Part shown: piece by piece, positions 8,285 to 17,203 of the stretch
Numbering within the stretch: the first letter of the stretch is position 1
Layout: every line of letters starts with the position of its first letter
DNA from: Sphingomonas sp. C3-2
GTDB lineage: Bacteria > Pseudomonadota > Alphaproteobacteria > Sphingomonadales > Sphingomonadaceae
DNA: 64,000 nucleotides
Reading direction: 5' to 3'
Assembly: GCF_033025475.1 (NCBI RefSeq)
Contig: NZ_CP130322.1
Coordinates: 1,426,001 to 1,490,000, forward strand
The notes under the pieces: generated by a model
The model's database searches: none
What the model saw: only the letters and a program-made list of their open reading frames with translations
Told to the model about the DNA's origin: nothing
Translations under genes and position numbers: made by a program

Positions 8285-9064
8285 ATGCAGGATATCAACC
8301 CAAAATTGGGTGCGCCGGGCACGGGCGTTGTCATTACCGGCGGTGCATCAGGATTGGGCTTTGCATCGGCACGCGCGCTGGCCGCCGTCGGCCGCAGCGT
8401 TGCGATCTGGGATATCAACGCCACGCGCGCCGAAGATGCCGCGCAGAAGATCCGCGATGAATTCGGCACCACCGCCTCCGCCCATGCCGTCGATGTGCGC
8501 GATCCACAGGCGATTCTGAACGCCGCCAAGGACAGCCGCGACAGCCTGCCTTCGGTGGGCGGCATCGTCCACTGCGCCGGGATAGTCGACACTGACTCGC
8601 TCGACGGGCTGACCGTCCAGAGCTGGGATGACGGCATCAACGTCCATCTCCGCCCCATCCCGCTGCTTATCCAGGCGTTCTTCGATGATCTGAAGGCCAA
8701 TCCGGGAAGCGCGATCGTCGCGACCTCCTCGATCAACGCCACGCTCGGCAACGCCGTGAACCCGATTTACTCGGCCGCCAAGGGCGGCGTGCTGTCACTC
8801 GTCCGCTCGCTCGCGGACCGGCTGGCGCGCGACAATATCCGCATCAACAGCATCTCGCCCGGCCAGATCACCACGCCAATGATGCAGCCCGCGGTCGACA
8901 ATCTCGAACCCGGGTATTTCGAACGCCGCATCCTGCTTGGCCGCATCGGCGAACCCGAGGAAATCGGCCGCGCGGTACGTTTCCTGCTGTCGGATGAAGC
9001 CAGCTACATCACCGCCGCACAATTCGTCGTCGATGGGGGCAATATCTCGTCCCAGCGTCAGTAA
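8285..9064 (+). CDS. Short-chain dehydrogenase/reductase (SDR)
   Basis: 259 residues, classical SDR. Nucleotide-binding GGASGLG motif at about 19-25, an acidic residue after the second strand (IWDINA) favouring NAD(H), the HCAG motif in place of NNAG, catalytic Ser in ATSSINATLG, and Tyr/Lys in YSAAK. C-terminal VDGGN closure is intact. Divergent from tetR and followed after 56 bp by a TonB receptor on the same strand, so receptor and dehydrogenase may be co-induced. Probably oxidises a hydroxyl or reduces a ketone of the imported compound; substrate unknown. Confidence 0.9.
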   Translation: MQDINPKLGAPGTGVVITGGASGLGFASARALAAVGRSVAIWDINATRAEDAAQKIRDEFGTTASAHAVDVRDPQAILNAAKDSRDSLPSVGGIVHCAGIVDTDSLDGLTVQSWDDGINVHLRPIPLLIQAFFDDLKANPGSAIVATSSINATLGNAVNPIYSAAKGGVLSLVRSLADRLARDNIRINSISPGQITTPMMQPAVDNLEPGYFERRILLGRIGEPEEIGRAVRFLLSDEASYITAAQFVVDGGNISSQRQ

Positions 9065-9120
9065 ACGCCACAGTCGACATCTAGCGCACACAAAAATCAA
9101 AACATTCCTGGAGGGGATTT

Positions 9121-11418
9121 ATGCGCCTATTCACTGTTCGTAACTCATTGCCTGCCAAAGCCGTGCTGCTGTCTGGCGCAGCTTTGGCATCCTTGTCGTC
9201 GGCACCGCTCCATGCGCAGGAGACCGAAACGGTCGCCAGCCAGGGCGGTGTCGAGGACATCGTCGTCACCGCACGCCGCCGCGAGGAAAATCTTCAGGAC
9301 GTACCCGTCGCCATCTCGGCCTTTACCGGTCAGATGCTCGAGGCGCGCAATATCTCGGACATTTCCTCGCTCGACGGCCTCGCGCCCAGCGTGAAGGTGA
9401 TCGAAAGCTCGAGCAACACGACCACCTATATCCAGATCCGCGGTTCGGTGACCGCAAACCCCAACCCGGCCTACGAACCGGCGGCGGCACTCTATATCGA
9501 CGGCGTCTATTTCGGCAAGGCAGCCGGGTCGACGATGGACGTCGCCGACATCGCTAATGTCGAGGTGCTGCGCGGCCCCCAGGGCACCCTGTTCGGCCGC
9601 AACACGCTGGCCGGCGCGATCAACATCGTCACGCAGAAGCCGAGCGGCGAACTGGGCGGCAAGATCAAGGTGGGTGCGGGCGATTTCGGCCGCCGCCTGC
9701 TGCAGGGATCAATCGATCTGCCTCGCTTCGGCGATTTCAGCGTCAAGCTGTCGGGCCTGATGAGCGAACGAAACGGCTATATTTCGGTTTCGTCCAATCC
9801 CTATGCCGGCATCCCGGCCCAGCCGCGCACCGTCAGCCGGCTTGGCGACGAAAGCAACCGGGCGCTGCGCGCGGCCGTCCGCTTCGAACCCACACCCGAT
9901 CTGATCTTCGACTATGCGTTCGATTTCAACCGCATCCGCAACACCCCGGGCAGCGGCACCCTGCAGAGCGTTGGCGAAGGCGGCATCTTCGATCCCAATT
10001 CACCGATCTACAGCGGGGTCCCGCTCCATCTTTATGTGCAGGACGGCAAGCGCCCGCGCACGGCCTATTCGTCGGCCGGCGTCGACAACGCCCCACTCTA
10101 CGAACGCGTGAAGAGCTACAGCCATGCGCTGACCGGGACCTGGGATGTGGGCGATGCGACGATCAAGTCGATCACCGCGTTCCGCGAGATGGACTGGGGC
10201 CAGTCGCTCGATCTCGACGCCTCTCCGCTGCCGCTCGCGGCCGCCGCATCCGATCTCGATTATCACCAGTTCTCGCAGGAATTGCAGGCAAGCGGCAATG
10301 TCGGCGAACATTTCAACTATACCGGCGGCGTCTATTATTTCAGCGACAAGGGCGACGTTTCGAACCCGCAGCAATTCTTCGGCATGACGCTGGAATCGGA
10401 GGCGCTATTCAAGACCCGCGCCTATGCGGTTTACGGTCAGGTCGATTACACCCCGCCCATTCTGGATGAAAAACTGACGCTGACGGCGGGCCTGCGGTAC
10501 AGCAACGAACGCAAGTCGATCACGCGCTTTGCCTCGGCGGCCGGTTTCGTCACCATCCCCGATGGCACGCACGGCGCCAAGACCTTCAAGGGCACGACGC
10601 CAACCTTCATCGCGAAATATGCCTTCAGCCCCGATTTCAACATCTACGCCAAATATTCGGAAGGATTCAAAAGCGGCGGCTTCTCGGCCGATGCCAGCGA
10701 CATTCGCGCCGCGATGACGCCCTATGAGCAGGAAAGCGTCAAATCGTACGAAATCGGCGCCAAGGCCCGGCTGTTCGACGGCAAGCTGCAGCTCAATGCT
10801 GCCGCCTATTTCGACAAGCATGTCGATCAGCAGATCCAGATCTTCTCGCCGACGCTCAACGGCTTCGTGACGCTGACCGCCAATGGCGCGCGCTCGGAAA
10901 TCAAGGGGTTCGAGCTTGAAGCCACCGCCCGCCCGGTCGATTGGCTGCGCATTTCAGCCAATGTCGGCCATACCGATCCGCGCTTCACCGAATATTATGC
11001 GGTCGAAGGCGGACCCAACGTCGCCGATAGCTGGTCCTTCGTCTTCGTCCCGCGCTGGACGGCATCGGCCAGCGGCGATGTCCGCCTGTACAAGGGCGAC
11101 GATCTGCAGGTGAACTTCATGGTCGATCTCAACTACAACTCGGCCTATGCGGCGCTACCGTACAGCAAGGATCCGACCTATGATCCAAACATCTATTCCA
11201 CCCGCGCCGACGCCGCGACGGTGGTGGATGCGCGGCTGCTGTTCAGCAAGATCCCCGTGGGCAAGAGCGAAGCGGAAATGTCCTTCTTTGTGAAGAACAT
11301 CTTCGACGATGCGTCGCGCATTGCGGGAATCGATTTTGGTGCCGCGTTCGGAAACATTGTGACACGAAACTATAACAACCCGCGCAGCATCGGGTTTGAT
11401 ACCACGCTGCGCTTCTGA
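9121..11418 (+). CDS. TonB-dependent receptor 1
   Basis: 765 residues. Strong ribosome site (GGAGGGG) just before ATG 9121. Signal peptide ending about ALHAQ; TonB-box/plug start VEDIVVTARRREENLQDVPVAI, plug motif VEVLRGPQGTLFGRNTLAGAINIVT, and a beta-barrel ending in an aromatic C-terminus (DTTLRF). Typical of the large sphingomonad family of outer-membrane receptors for organic substrates; no siderophore-specific features. Downstream of the SDR and followed by a perfect terminator. It is 36-40% similar by eye in its plug to the other two receptors, so these are old paralogues rather than a recent duplication. Confidence 0.95.
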   Translation: MRLFTVRNSLPAKAVLLSGAALASLSSAPLHAQETETVASQGGVEDIVVTARRREENLQDVPVAISAFTGQMLEARNISDISSLDGLAPSVKVIESSSNTTTYIQIRGSVTANPNPAYEPAAALYIDGVYFGKAAGSTMDVADIANVEVLRGPQGTLFGRNTLAGAINIVTQKPSGELGGKIKVGAGDFGRRLLQGSIDLPRFGDFSVKLSGLMSERNGYISVSSNPYAGIPAQPRTVSRLGDESNRALRAAVRFEPTPDLIFDYAFDFNRIRNTPGSGTLQSVGEGGIFDPNSPIYSGVPLHLYVQDGKRPRTAYSSAGVDNAPLYERVKSYSHALTGTWDVGDATIKSITAFREMDWGQSLDLDASPLPLAAAASDLDYHQFSQELQASGNVGEHFNYTGGVYYFSDKGDVSNPQQFFGMTLESEALFKTRAYAVYGQVDYTPPILDEKLTLTAGLRYSNERKSITRFASAAGFVTIPDGTHGAKTFKGTTPTFIAKYAFSPDFNIYAKYSEGFKSGGFSADASDIRAAMTPYEQESVKSYEIGAKARLFDGKLQLNAAAYFDKHVDQQIQIFSPTLNGFVTLTANGARSEIKGFELEATARPVDWLRISANVGHTDPRFTEYYAVEGGPNVADSWSFVFVPRWTASASGDVRLYKGDDLQVNFMVDLNYNSAYAALPYSKDPTYDPNIYSTRADAATVVDARLLFSKIPVGKSEAEMSFFVKNIFDDASRIAGIDFGAAFGNIVTRNYNNPRSIGFDTTLRF

Positions 11419-11541
11419 GTCGGCGGCGGGGAAGGCCTGAAAACCTTCCCCACACGGCCGACCAGCCCCCCGAAACATCCACCTTCCGTAGCGTTTTCGT
11501 AGCGCGAGCCGAGCATGGATCGGTTTGCACTCAGCCATTAT

Positions 11542-11576
11542 GGCTCCATATGCACAGCGCATATGGAGCCTTTTTT
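11542..11576 (+). terminator. Rho-independent terminator of TonB receptor 1
   Basis: Perfect 12-bp stem GGCTCCATATGC (11542-11553) / GCATATGGAGCC (11559-11570), 5-base loop, followed by six T residues (11571-11576). One of the clearest terminators in the window. Confidence 0.95.
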
Positions 11577-11634
11577 GTGCCTGAAAGGTGCGGGAATTTT
11601 GCAACACCTCGGAACATTCCGTATTAAAATCGTC

Positions 11635-11652
11635 AAAATGTCCGGACATATT
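11635..11652. promoter_or_regulatory. Palindromic operator, site 2a
   Basis: AAAATGTCCGGACATATT, centred between 11643 and 11644, one mismatched pair. Core TGTCCGGACA identical to sites 1, 3 and 4. About 85 bp upstream of the receptor 2 start. Confidence 0.7.
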
Positions 11653-11658
11653 TGTTAG

Positions 11659-11674
11659 ATTTGTCTGGACAAAT
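11659..11674. promoter_or_regulatory. Palindromic operator, site 2b
   Basis: ATTTGTCTGGACAAAT, same motif with one central change (C to T), centred 23 bp (about two helical turns) from site 2a, so two regulator dimers could bind the same face of the DNA upstream of receptor 2. Confidence 0.7.
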
Positions 11675-11732
11675 TTAAGGCCTCTGCGATGCTGCGCGTC
11701 GCATTATCGGATATTTTCCGGAGGGGCTTTAC

Positions 11733-14105
11733 ATGCAGATTTTGGGTATCTCGGGACGTAAATTCACGCTGGCGCTGTCGGCAGCGACCATCGCGCTGAC
11801 CAGCCAGGCAGCACTGGCGCAGTCGGCCGACGACGGCGAAGCCGATTCGATCGTCGTCACCGCGCGCAAGCGCGAAGAAACCGTCCTCGACATCCCCATC
11901 GCCGTCAGCGCGTTCAACAACGCCTCGCTGCAGGACAAGATGGCGAACACCGTCACCGATATCGCCAACTTCACCCCGGGCTTCCAGATTCAGGAATCGT
12001 TCGGTCGCGACGGTGACCGCCCCGTGATGCGCGGCGCATCGAACATCCTGTTCAGCGACGGCAAGGTTGGCATCTTCCTCGACGGTGCGCCCTATCTCGG
12101 CGACTTCTCGTCACTCGACCTCGCGAACATCGACCGCATCGAAGTCATCAAGGGCCCGCAGTCGGCGGTGTTCGGGCGCGGCACGCTTTCGGGTGCGGTC
12201 AACGTGGTGCTGAAGCGCCCGGGCGGCGAGCTTGAAGGCAAGGTGCAGGGCACGATCGGCAGCTACAACCGCCGCGAGATCGCCGGTTCGCTTTCCGGCC
12301 CGATCATCGACGGCATCGGCTTCCAGATCGGCGCGAAATATTTCGACGTCGACGGCCAGTTCAAGAACAGCGCCATTCCCGGCGAACGCTTGGGCGACCA
12401 GCAGACCAAGCAGTACACCGCAGGCCTGTTCTTCGATCCTATTGCCGACGTCAGCGCCTCGATCCGCTGGCTCCACCAGGAAGACGATGACGGCCATTTC
12501 GCCATCGCGCTCCAGCCGGCGTCGCAGAACAACTGCTTCCTCGACACCCGCACCTATTATTGCGGCAAGGTTTCCGCGCCCACCAGCTTCGGCGTCAACA
12601 CCGATCGCCTCAAGCGCCCCGGCCTCTATCGCAATGCCGACCGCTTCATCGGCGATATCTCGTGGAACATCGCGGGTTCCGGCTATGAGGCGTCATTCCA
12701 GGCCGGTTATAGCGACATGACCGAAGTGCTCGGCGTCGATCAGACCTATGACGACCGCTTCTACGCCTTTCTGCCCCCCGCGCTGTGCGGCACCGGCTTT
12801 TATGCGCTTCCCAATCAGGATTGCCGCTATTCGAGCTTCGAGACGACCAATGGCGAACGCCGCAAGACGCAGACCTACGAATTCCGTCTGAATTCGCCGA
12901 GTGAAGACCGCTTCCGCTGGCGCGTGGGTGTGTTCTTCAGCCACGACAAGCAGACGCCGATGACCGAATATCTCGAACTGAGCGAAGTCGGCCCCGAAGC
13001 ACTGCTCGACGCACGGCTCGTCAAGAACCGCGCCTATTTCGGCGGCATCGATTTCGATGTGACCGACACGATCACGATCGGTGCCGAACTGCGCCACCAG
13101 ATCGACAAGGTCCGCGCAACCACCCCCACCTACCGCGTGGGCGATGTGTTCGACGCCGATTATCTCGCCAGCATCCCGTTCGCCAACCCGAACCAGATCG
13201 TCGGCACCGCAGCCGAGCGCAACGCCACCTTCAAGGCGACGTTGCCGCGCATCACGGTCAACTGGAAGCCCGAGAACAACCTGTCCTTCTACGCGCAGTT
13301 CTCGCAGGGCAACTCGCCGGGTGGCTTCAACAAGGCCAATGCACCGGTGTCGATCTTCGACGAAGAAGAACTGACCAACTATGAAATCGGGATGAAGACG
13401 TCGAAATTCGGCTTCGACTATCTGAACGTCTCGGCCTTCTGGCAGGATTACAAGAACCAGGTCCTCACCAACACCTATGTCGCCAACAACACGGTCGACA
13501 GCTACAGCGTCAATATCGGCCGCACCCGCATCCGCGGTGTCGAGCTGGACGGCCAGCTGCCGCTCGTCGGCAAGATCCTGAAGCTGCAGTTCAACTACAC
13601 CTTCCTAGACGCTGAATTCCGTCGTGGCATCGAACCCGAAAAGGCCGTTCAGGAACTGGGCCGCGCATGCAAGACCGGCAGCGCCGTCAATCTCGACCTG
13701 CCCGGTTGCCGCGACGCCGCGTCGATCGCAGGCAACCGTCCGCCGCTCGTCTCGAAGCACACCGGTTCGCTCGGCCTGCGCTTCAACCACGAGTTCGGCC
13801 GCAACTGGACCTTCTTCTCGGGTGCGGACGTGATCTATCGCAGCAGCTATTTCGCGCAGGTACTGAACCTCGCCGAAAGCGGCAGCTCGACCAAGCTCAA
13901 CCTGCAGGCGGGTATCCACGACGACAACGGCCTGCGCATCGCGGTCTATGGCAAGAATGTGCTCGGCGACGAAACGCCGGTCGGCATCCTCCGCTATCTC
14001 GATGTGCCCGCACCGCGTGCGCCCTCGGGCGACTATGCCCGCGCCTTCGGCATCACACCCGCGCGCAAGCCGGAATTCGGCCTGACGGTCAGCAAGTCGT
14101 TCTGA
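11733..14105 (+). CDS. TonB-dependent receptor 2
   Basis: 790 residues. Signal peptide (LALSAATIALTSQAALAQ), plug start DSIVVTARKREETVLDIPIAV, plug motif IEVIKGPQSAVFGRGTLSGAVNVVL, long beta-barrel ending in Phe (LTVSKSF). Contains several Cys residues in predicted loops (NNCFLDTRTYYCG and PALCGTGFYALPNQDC), consistent with disulphide-braced extracellular loops. Only this receptor has a double operator. Followed by a terminator and then two small ferredoxin-fold genes. Confidence 0.95.
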   Translation: MQILGISGRKFTLALSAATIALTSQAALAQSADDGEADSIVVTARKREETVLDIPIAVSAFNNASLQDKMANTVTDIANFTPGFQIQESFGRDGDRPVMRGASNILFSDGKVGIFLDGAPYLGDFSSLDLANIDRIEVIKGPQSAVFGRGTLSGAVNVVLKRPGGELEGKVQGTIGSYNRREIAGSLSGPIIDGIGFQIGAKYFDVDGQFKNSAIPGERLGDQQTKQYTAGLFFDPIADVSASIRWLHQEDDDGHFAIALQPASQNNCFLDTRTYYCGKVSAPTSFGVNTDRLKRPGLYRNADRFIGDISWNIAGSGYEASFQAGYSDMTEVLGVDQTYDDRFYAFLPPALCGTGFYALPNQDCRYSSFETTNGERRKTQTYEFRLNSPSEDRFRWRVGVFFSHDKQTPMTEYLELSEVGPEALLDARLVKNRAYFGGIDFDVTDTITIGAELRHQIDKVRATTPTYRVGDVFDADYLASIPFANPNQIVGTAAERNATFKATLPRITVNWKPENNLSFYAQFSQGNSPGGFNKANAPVSIFDEEELTNYEIGMKTSKFGFDYLNVSAFWQDYKNQVLTNTYVANNTVDSYSVNIGRTRIRGVELDGQLPLVGKILKLQFNYTFLDAEFRRGIEPEKAVQELGRACKTGSAVNLDLPGCRDAASIAGNRPPLVSKHTGSLGLRFNHEFGRNWTFFSGADVIYRSSYFAQVLNLAESGSSTKLNLQAGIHDDNGLRIAVYGKNVLGDETPVGILRYLDVPAPRAPSGDYARAFGITPARKPEFGLTVSKSF

Positions 14106-14125
14106 ACGCGCTGACACGACATTGA

Positions 14126-14170
14126 AGGGGGGATGGATCGCACGGCCTGCCATGCGTTCCGTCCCCCTTT
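14126..14170 (+). terminator. Terminator after TonB receptor 2
   Basis: GGGGGATGGA (14128-14137) pairs with TCCGTCCCCC (14158-14167), one G-T wobble, followed by TTTCTTTTT. The next gene starts only 31 bases later, so some read-through is possible. Confidence 0.7.
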
Positions 14171-14200
14171 CTTTTTCCAATCCAGAACAGGAAATCTGAA

Positions 14201-14506
14201 ATGCCCGCCTATTTGGTCGTCACCGCCACCGTTTCGGACCGCGAGAAATTCCTTGCCGGCTATGCGCCCCGCGCGGCCGAGCTGCTCGAGCAATTCGGCG
14301 GCAAATACCGCATGCGCGCGCCGGGCGCCGAGGCGCTCGAAGGCAGCTTCGGCGATGGCGGCTCGGTCGTGATCTCTGAATGGGAAAGCAAGGCGGCCGC
14401 GCTCGCCTTCTGGAACTCGCCCGAATATACCGAAGCCCGCACATTGCGGGAGGGTATTTGCGAATGCCAGGTGATCCTGATCGAGGCGCCCGATATCACG
14501 GCCTGA
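14201..14506 (+). CDS. DUF1330 domain protein
   Basis: 101 residues, a dimeric ferredoxin-like alpha/beta-barrel fold. MPAYLVVTATVSD, GGKYRMRAPGAEALEG, VVISEWESKAAALAFWNSPEY match the DUF1330 pattern (strand, helix, conserved G(G)xYL/M region and WNSPEY). ATG 14201 is preceded by an AGGAAAT site. No catalytic function is established for the family; members are often small accessory proteins in catabolic clusters. Paired with the YCII protein 47 bases downstream, which has the same overall fold. Confidence 0.9.
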   Translation: MPAYLVVTATVSDREKFLAGYAPRAAELLEQFGGKYRMRAPGAEALEGSFGDGGSVVISEWESKAAALAFWNSPEYTEARTLREGICECQVILIEAPDITA

Positions 14507-14553
14507 TCGGCTTTTCCCCTATCCCTTGTCCCCCACACAAAAAGGAAATCCCC

Positions 14554-14859
14554 ATGTCGAAACTCTACGCCATCATCACCACGGACAAGCCCGGTGCCAC
14601 GGCAACCCGCATGGAAAAGCTGAAGGAGCATCTCGGCCATGTCGAAGCCGGGCTCGACCGTCTCGCCATCGCCGGCCCGCTGCGCGATGAAGACGGCAAT
14701 TTCACCGGCTCGCTGCTCGTCGTGAAGGCCGAAAGCGAAGCCGAGGCGCGCGCGCTTCTGGAAAATGACCCCTATTACAAGGCCGATATCTGGTCCGACA
14801 TCCAGATCCGCGCGTTCAACGCAGCGGCCGGCGACTGGGTCGGCGGCAAGACCTGGTAA
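14554..14859 (+). CDS. YCII-related domain protein
   Basis: 101 residues from ATG 14554, preceded by AAAGGAAA. Opening MSKLYAIITTDKPGATATR, central HLGHVE (conserved His), DEDGNFTGSLLVVKAES and ALLENDPYYKADIW, all YCII hallmarks (ferredoxin-like fold, His/Asp pair of unknown role). The upstream extension of the frame is rejected because it crosses the DUF1330 gene. Probably co-transcribed with the DUF1330 gene. Confidence 0.9.
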   Translation: MSKLYAIITTDKPGATATRMEKLKEHLGHVEAGLDRLAIAGPLRDEDGNFTGSLLVVKAESEAEARALLENDPYYKADIWSDIQIRAFNAAAGDWVGGKTW

Positions 14860-14881
14860 GGGTCCTTCTGAACACTTCCTC

Positions 14882-14913
14882 GGGCGGTGCCGGTTCAGGC
14901 GCCGGCATCGCCC
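14882..14913. terminator. Inverted repeat after the YCII gene
   Basis: GGGCGGTGCCGG (14882-14893) and CCGGCATCGCCC (14902-14913) pair over 12 positions with one wobble. No T run follows, so termination is uncertain. Confidence 0.45.
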
Positions 14914-15039
14914 CCTCCGACCATGAATTTCCACCGGCTTTGGCCGGGCCGTGGCAAAGCGGCGGTCAACGCCCCTGCCCCCGATTGACCCCACCCACCT
15001 TTCACCGTCCTAGCATTCCACTGCATCTGGTGGAGTCGC

Positions 15040-16185
15040 ATGAAGCAAGGCCAACGTGATCATTCCTGGGACGCGATGCGCGCGTTCCTCATGATATTGG
15101 GCATCCCCTATCATATCGCGCTTTCCTATCGGCCGGGCCAGGACTGGATCGTCCGCTCGGGCGAAGGGCTGCCGATCTTCACCTATCTTGCCGAATTCAT
15201 CCACCTGTTCCGGATGCCCGCCTTCTTCGTGATCGCGGGCTATTTTGCGGCCTTACTGCTTGCCCGGCGCGACCCCGTGGCGTGGCTTCAGGGGCGCGTG
15301 CAGCGGCTGGTGCCCCCGGCGTTGGCCTGCCTCATCTTGCTCGTGCCGCTGATGAACCTTGTCTGCGAGCTCTCCAACCTTGCGCTACCCGAGGCGCTTT
15401 CGTCCTGGGCGCATAATTCGGCGGTGTCGGGCGGCTATTGGGTCCGCCACCTCTGGTTCATCGTCGTGCTTCTCTATTGCAGCGCGGCGCTTGCGCTCGT
15501 CGCCTGGTGGCGCCCCGCGCTCCGCACCGCCATGCTGCGGCCCACCACCGACCGCTGGCTTGCGCGCTATCATGTCGCCGTGCTGTTCGGCGTCGCGCTG
15601 TTGCTGGGTGCGTGGGAGGCCGGCGCGGTCGAGATGTTCTACATCGCCGGGCTGGCGACCAACCTCCCCCAGCAGATTCTGCGCATCGACGAACTGATCG
15701 CCTATGCCCCCTATTTCCTGCTGGGCGTCTTCCTCGCGCGTGCGCCGCAGCTGATGGCGGCGTTCAGCCGTTTTTCGCCGGAGATCACCGTTATCGGCAT
15801 CGCAACCGCTGCCGGAAGCCTAGCGCTGCTCGATGCGCTGTCGCCCTCGCTCGGCCGCTTTCTCGCGACCTTTGCGGCGCTCACCCTCACCCAGATGCTG
15901 ATCGTGGTGGCGCGGCGCTATCTCTCGAAGCCAATCCCGCTCGTCCAGCGGCTCGTGGCCGCATCCTTCGTCATCTATCTGGTCCACATGCCCGTGGTCG
16001 TGCTGCTGGTCTGGCTGGGCCATTATCTGGCGCTGCCCGTTGCCATCAAGGCAATCGCCATCACCGGGCTGACGCTGCTCTTGTCCTACGGGATATGGCA
16101 GCACCTATCGCGCCTGTCGGTCGCCCCGCTGCTCGGCGCTTTGGCGCCCCCGCGCAACGGTTCGCTACGTCTGCAACCGGCCTGA
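15040..16185 (+). CDS. Acyltransferase 3 family membrane protein (OpgC-like)
   Basis: 381 residues, about ten membrane helices. Near the N-terminus RDHSWDAMRAFLMILGIPYHIAL has the family Arg and the conserved His in helix 1; FRMPAFFVIAGYFA is the diagnostic second motif, and LWFIVVLLYCS the central one. Resembles OpgC/MdoC-type succinyl- or acyl-transferases that decorate periplasmic glucans or other polymers. GGTGGAG lies a few bases before ATG 15040. Nothing ties it to the catabolic genes; it may be an ordinary envelope gene within the island. Convergent with the VOC gene. Confidence 0.88.
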   Translation: MKQGQRDHSWDAMRAFLMILGIPYHIALSYRPGQDWIVRSGEGLPIFTYLAEFIHLFRMPAFFVIAGYFAALLLARRDPVAWLQGRVQRLVPPALACLILLVPLMNLVCELSNLALPEALSSWAHNSAVSGGYWVRHLWFIVVLLYCSAALALVAWWRPALRTAMLRPTTDRWLARYHVAVLFGVALLLGAWEAGAVEMFYIAGLATNLPQQILRIDELIAYAPYFLLGVFLARAPQLMAAFSRFSPEITVIGIATAAGSLALLDALSPSLGRFLATFAALTLTQMLIVVARRYLSKPIPLVQRLVAASFVIYLVHMPVVVLLVWLGHYLALPVAIKAIAITGLTLLLSYGIWQHLSRLSVAPLLGALAPPRNGSLRLQPA

Positions 16186-16236
16186 ACAAAGGCCTCGCGG
16201 ACATGACGGCCGATGCCGCCATGCCCGCGCCTGTGC

Positions 16237-17142
16237 TTATTTGCCGATTTCGAGCAGTTCGATCAGTTCGCCCGCGACGCCGCGCACGGTGGCGGCACGA
16301 CGGCCACCATAAACCGCGCCCGCGCGTGCGACCGGCGGCGCGATGAAGGCGACATCGAGCGCGTCGAGATCATCCACCGCAAGCGTGATCATCGCATTGC
16401 CCGGCGGCAGCATGTGCGCGTCGCCCTGACGCACCGTCGCCCCGGCCGGATAGTCGTCGACCTCGACGATCGGCAGGCGATCCTTCTGCACCATGGTGAT
16501 CGTTGTGCGATAATCGCTGTCCAGCCCAAAGGCGTTGTTGATCATCGAATAAGCGAGCGTGTAGCTCGACGAGATATCGAGCTTCAGCGCCTCGGCAAAC
16601 CATTTCAGGCTCGCTTCGCGATCGGGCGTCGCAAGGATCACGATGAAGATGTGATCGGTCAGCGACCGCGCCTTGGGCAGGTCCGAGGTCGGCGTATTGT
16701 CCGCCACCTCGTTGAGATAGATCATCTCACGGCCCCGCCCCGTCACCTGCATGGGGATGAAATAGGGCAAGCCTTCAAGCGCCTTGGGCGGACCGACAAT
16801 GTCGAAGCCGGTGCCCGCCAGCCGATTAGGCCAGCCGAACACGTCCTGCACCGTCAGCTCATACGCCGCCCAGCCATAGGTGCGCGTCGGCTTGAAATCG
16901 GCGGGCAGCGGCGCCTCGACCAGCCGGAGGAAACAAGGCACCCCGCTCATGGGCTGCAGCGTCGCAAAGCGCGCGCCCGCGCTTTTGGGGCACCCCCAGC
17001 TTGCCGCCAGTTCGCCGTCGAGCACGCCCTGTTCGACCAGCTTCAGGCCAAGACAGCCCTGATAGTCCGCCAGCGCGCCGTCCAGATCGGGGGTCGAGAT
17101 AACGCCACCGGCAATCCGCCCATGCGTCAGATATTCGCTCAC
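16237..17142 (-). CDS. Two-domain VOC (glyoxalase/dioxygenase-fold) protein
   Basis: 301 residues from a GTG at 17142, chosen because GGGAG sits 7 bases upstream and the conserved domain begins at once (THGRIAGGVISTPDLDGALADYQGCLGLKLVEQG). The open frame extends farther but only as an antisense-type shadow of the crotonase gene. Two vicinal-oxygen-chelate modules: residues 10-140 and about 145-295 (TDHIFIVILATPDREASLKWFAEALKL). Metal ligands cannot be placed with confidence. Family reactions include isomerisation, ring cleavage and epimerisation. Last gene of the nine-gene operon. Confidence 0.8.
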   Translation of the reverse strand: MSEYLTHGRIAGGVISTPDLDGALADYQGCLGLKLVEQGVLDGELAASWGCPKSAGARFATLQPMSGVPCFLRLVEAPLPADFKPTRTYGWAAYELTVQDVFGWPNRLAGTGFDIVGPPKALEGLPYFIPMQVTGRGREMIYLNEVADNTPTSDLPKARSLTDHIFIVILATPDREASLKWFAEALKLDISSSYTLAYSMINNAFGLDSDYRTTITMVQKDRLPIVEVDDYPAGATVRQGDAHMLPPGNAMITLAVDDLDALDVAFIAPPVARAGAVYGGRRAATVRGVAGELIELLEIGK

Positions 17143-17203
17143 ACATCCACTCCCGGAAAAAGTTCGGGCCGCATCCCCTGGGGGTGCGGCCCGTTTGAAA
17201 GGT

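Larger units (their letters stand above)
11419..11732. other. 314-bp intergenic regulatory region
   Basis: No gene seen. It holds the rho-independent terminator of receptor 1 (11542-11576), then an AT-rich promoter stretch (around 11620-11680) carrying two palindromic operators 23 bp apart centre to centre, then the GGAGGGG ribosome site of receptor 2 just before 11733. Confidence 0.8.
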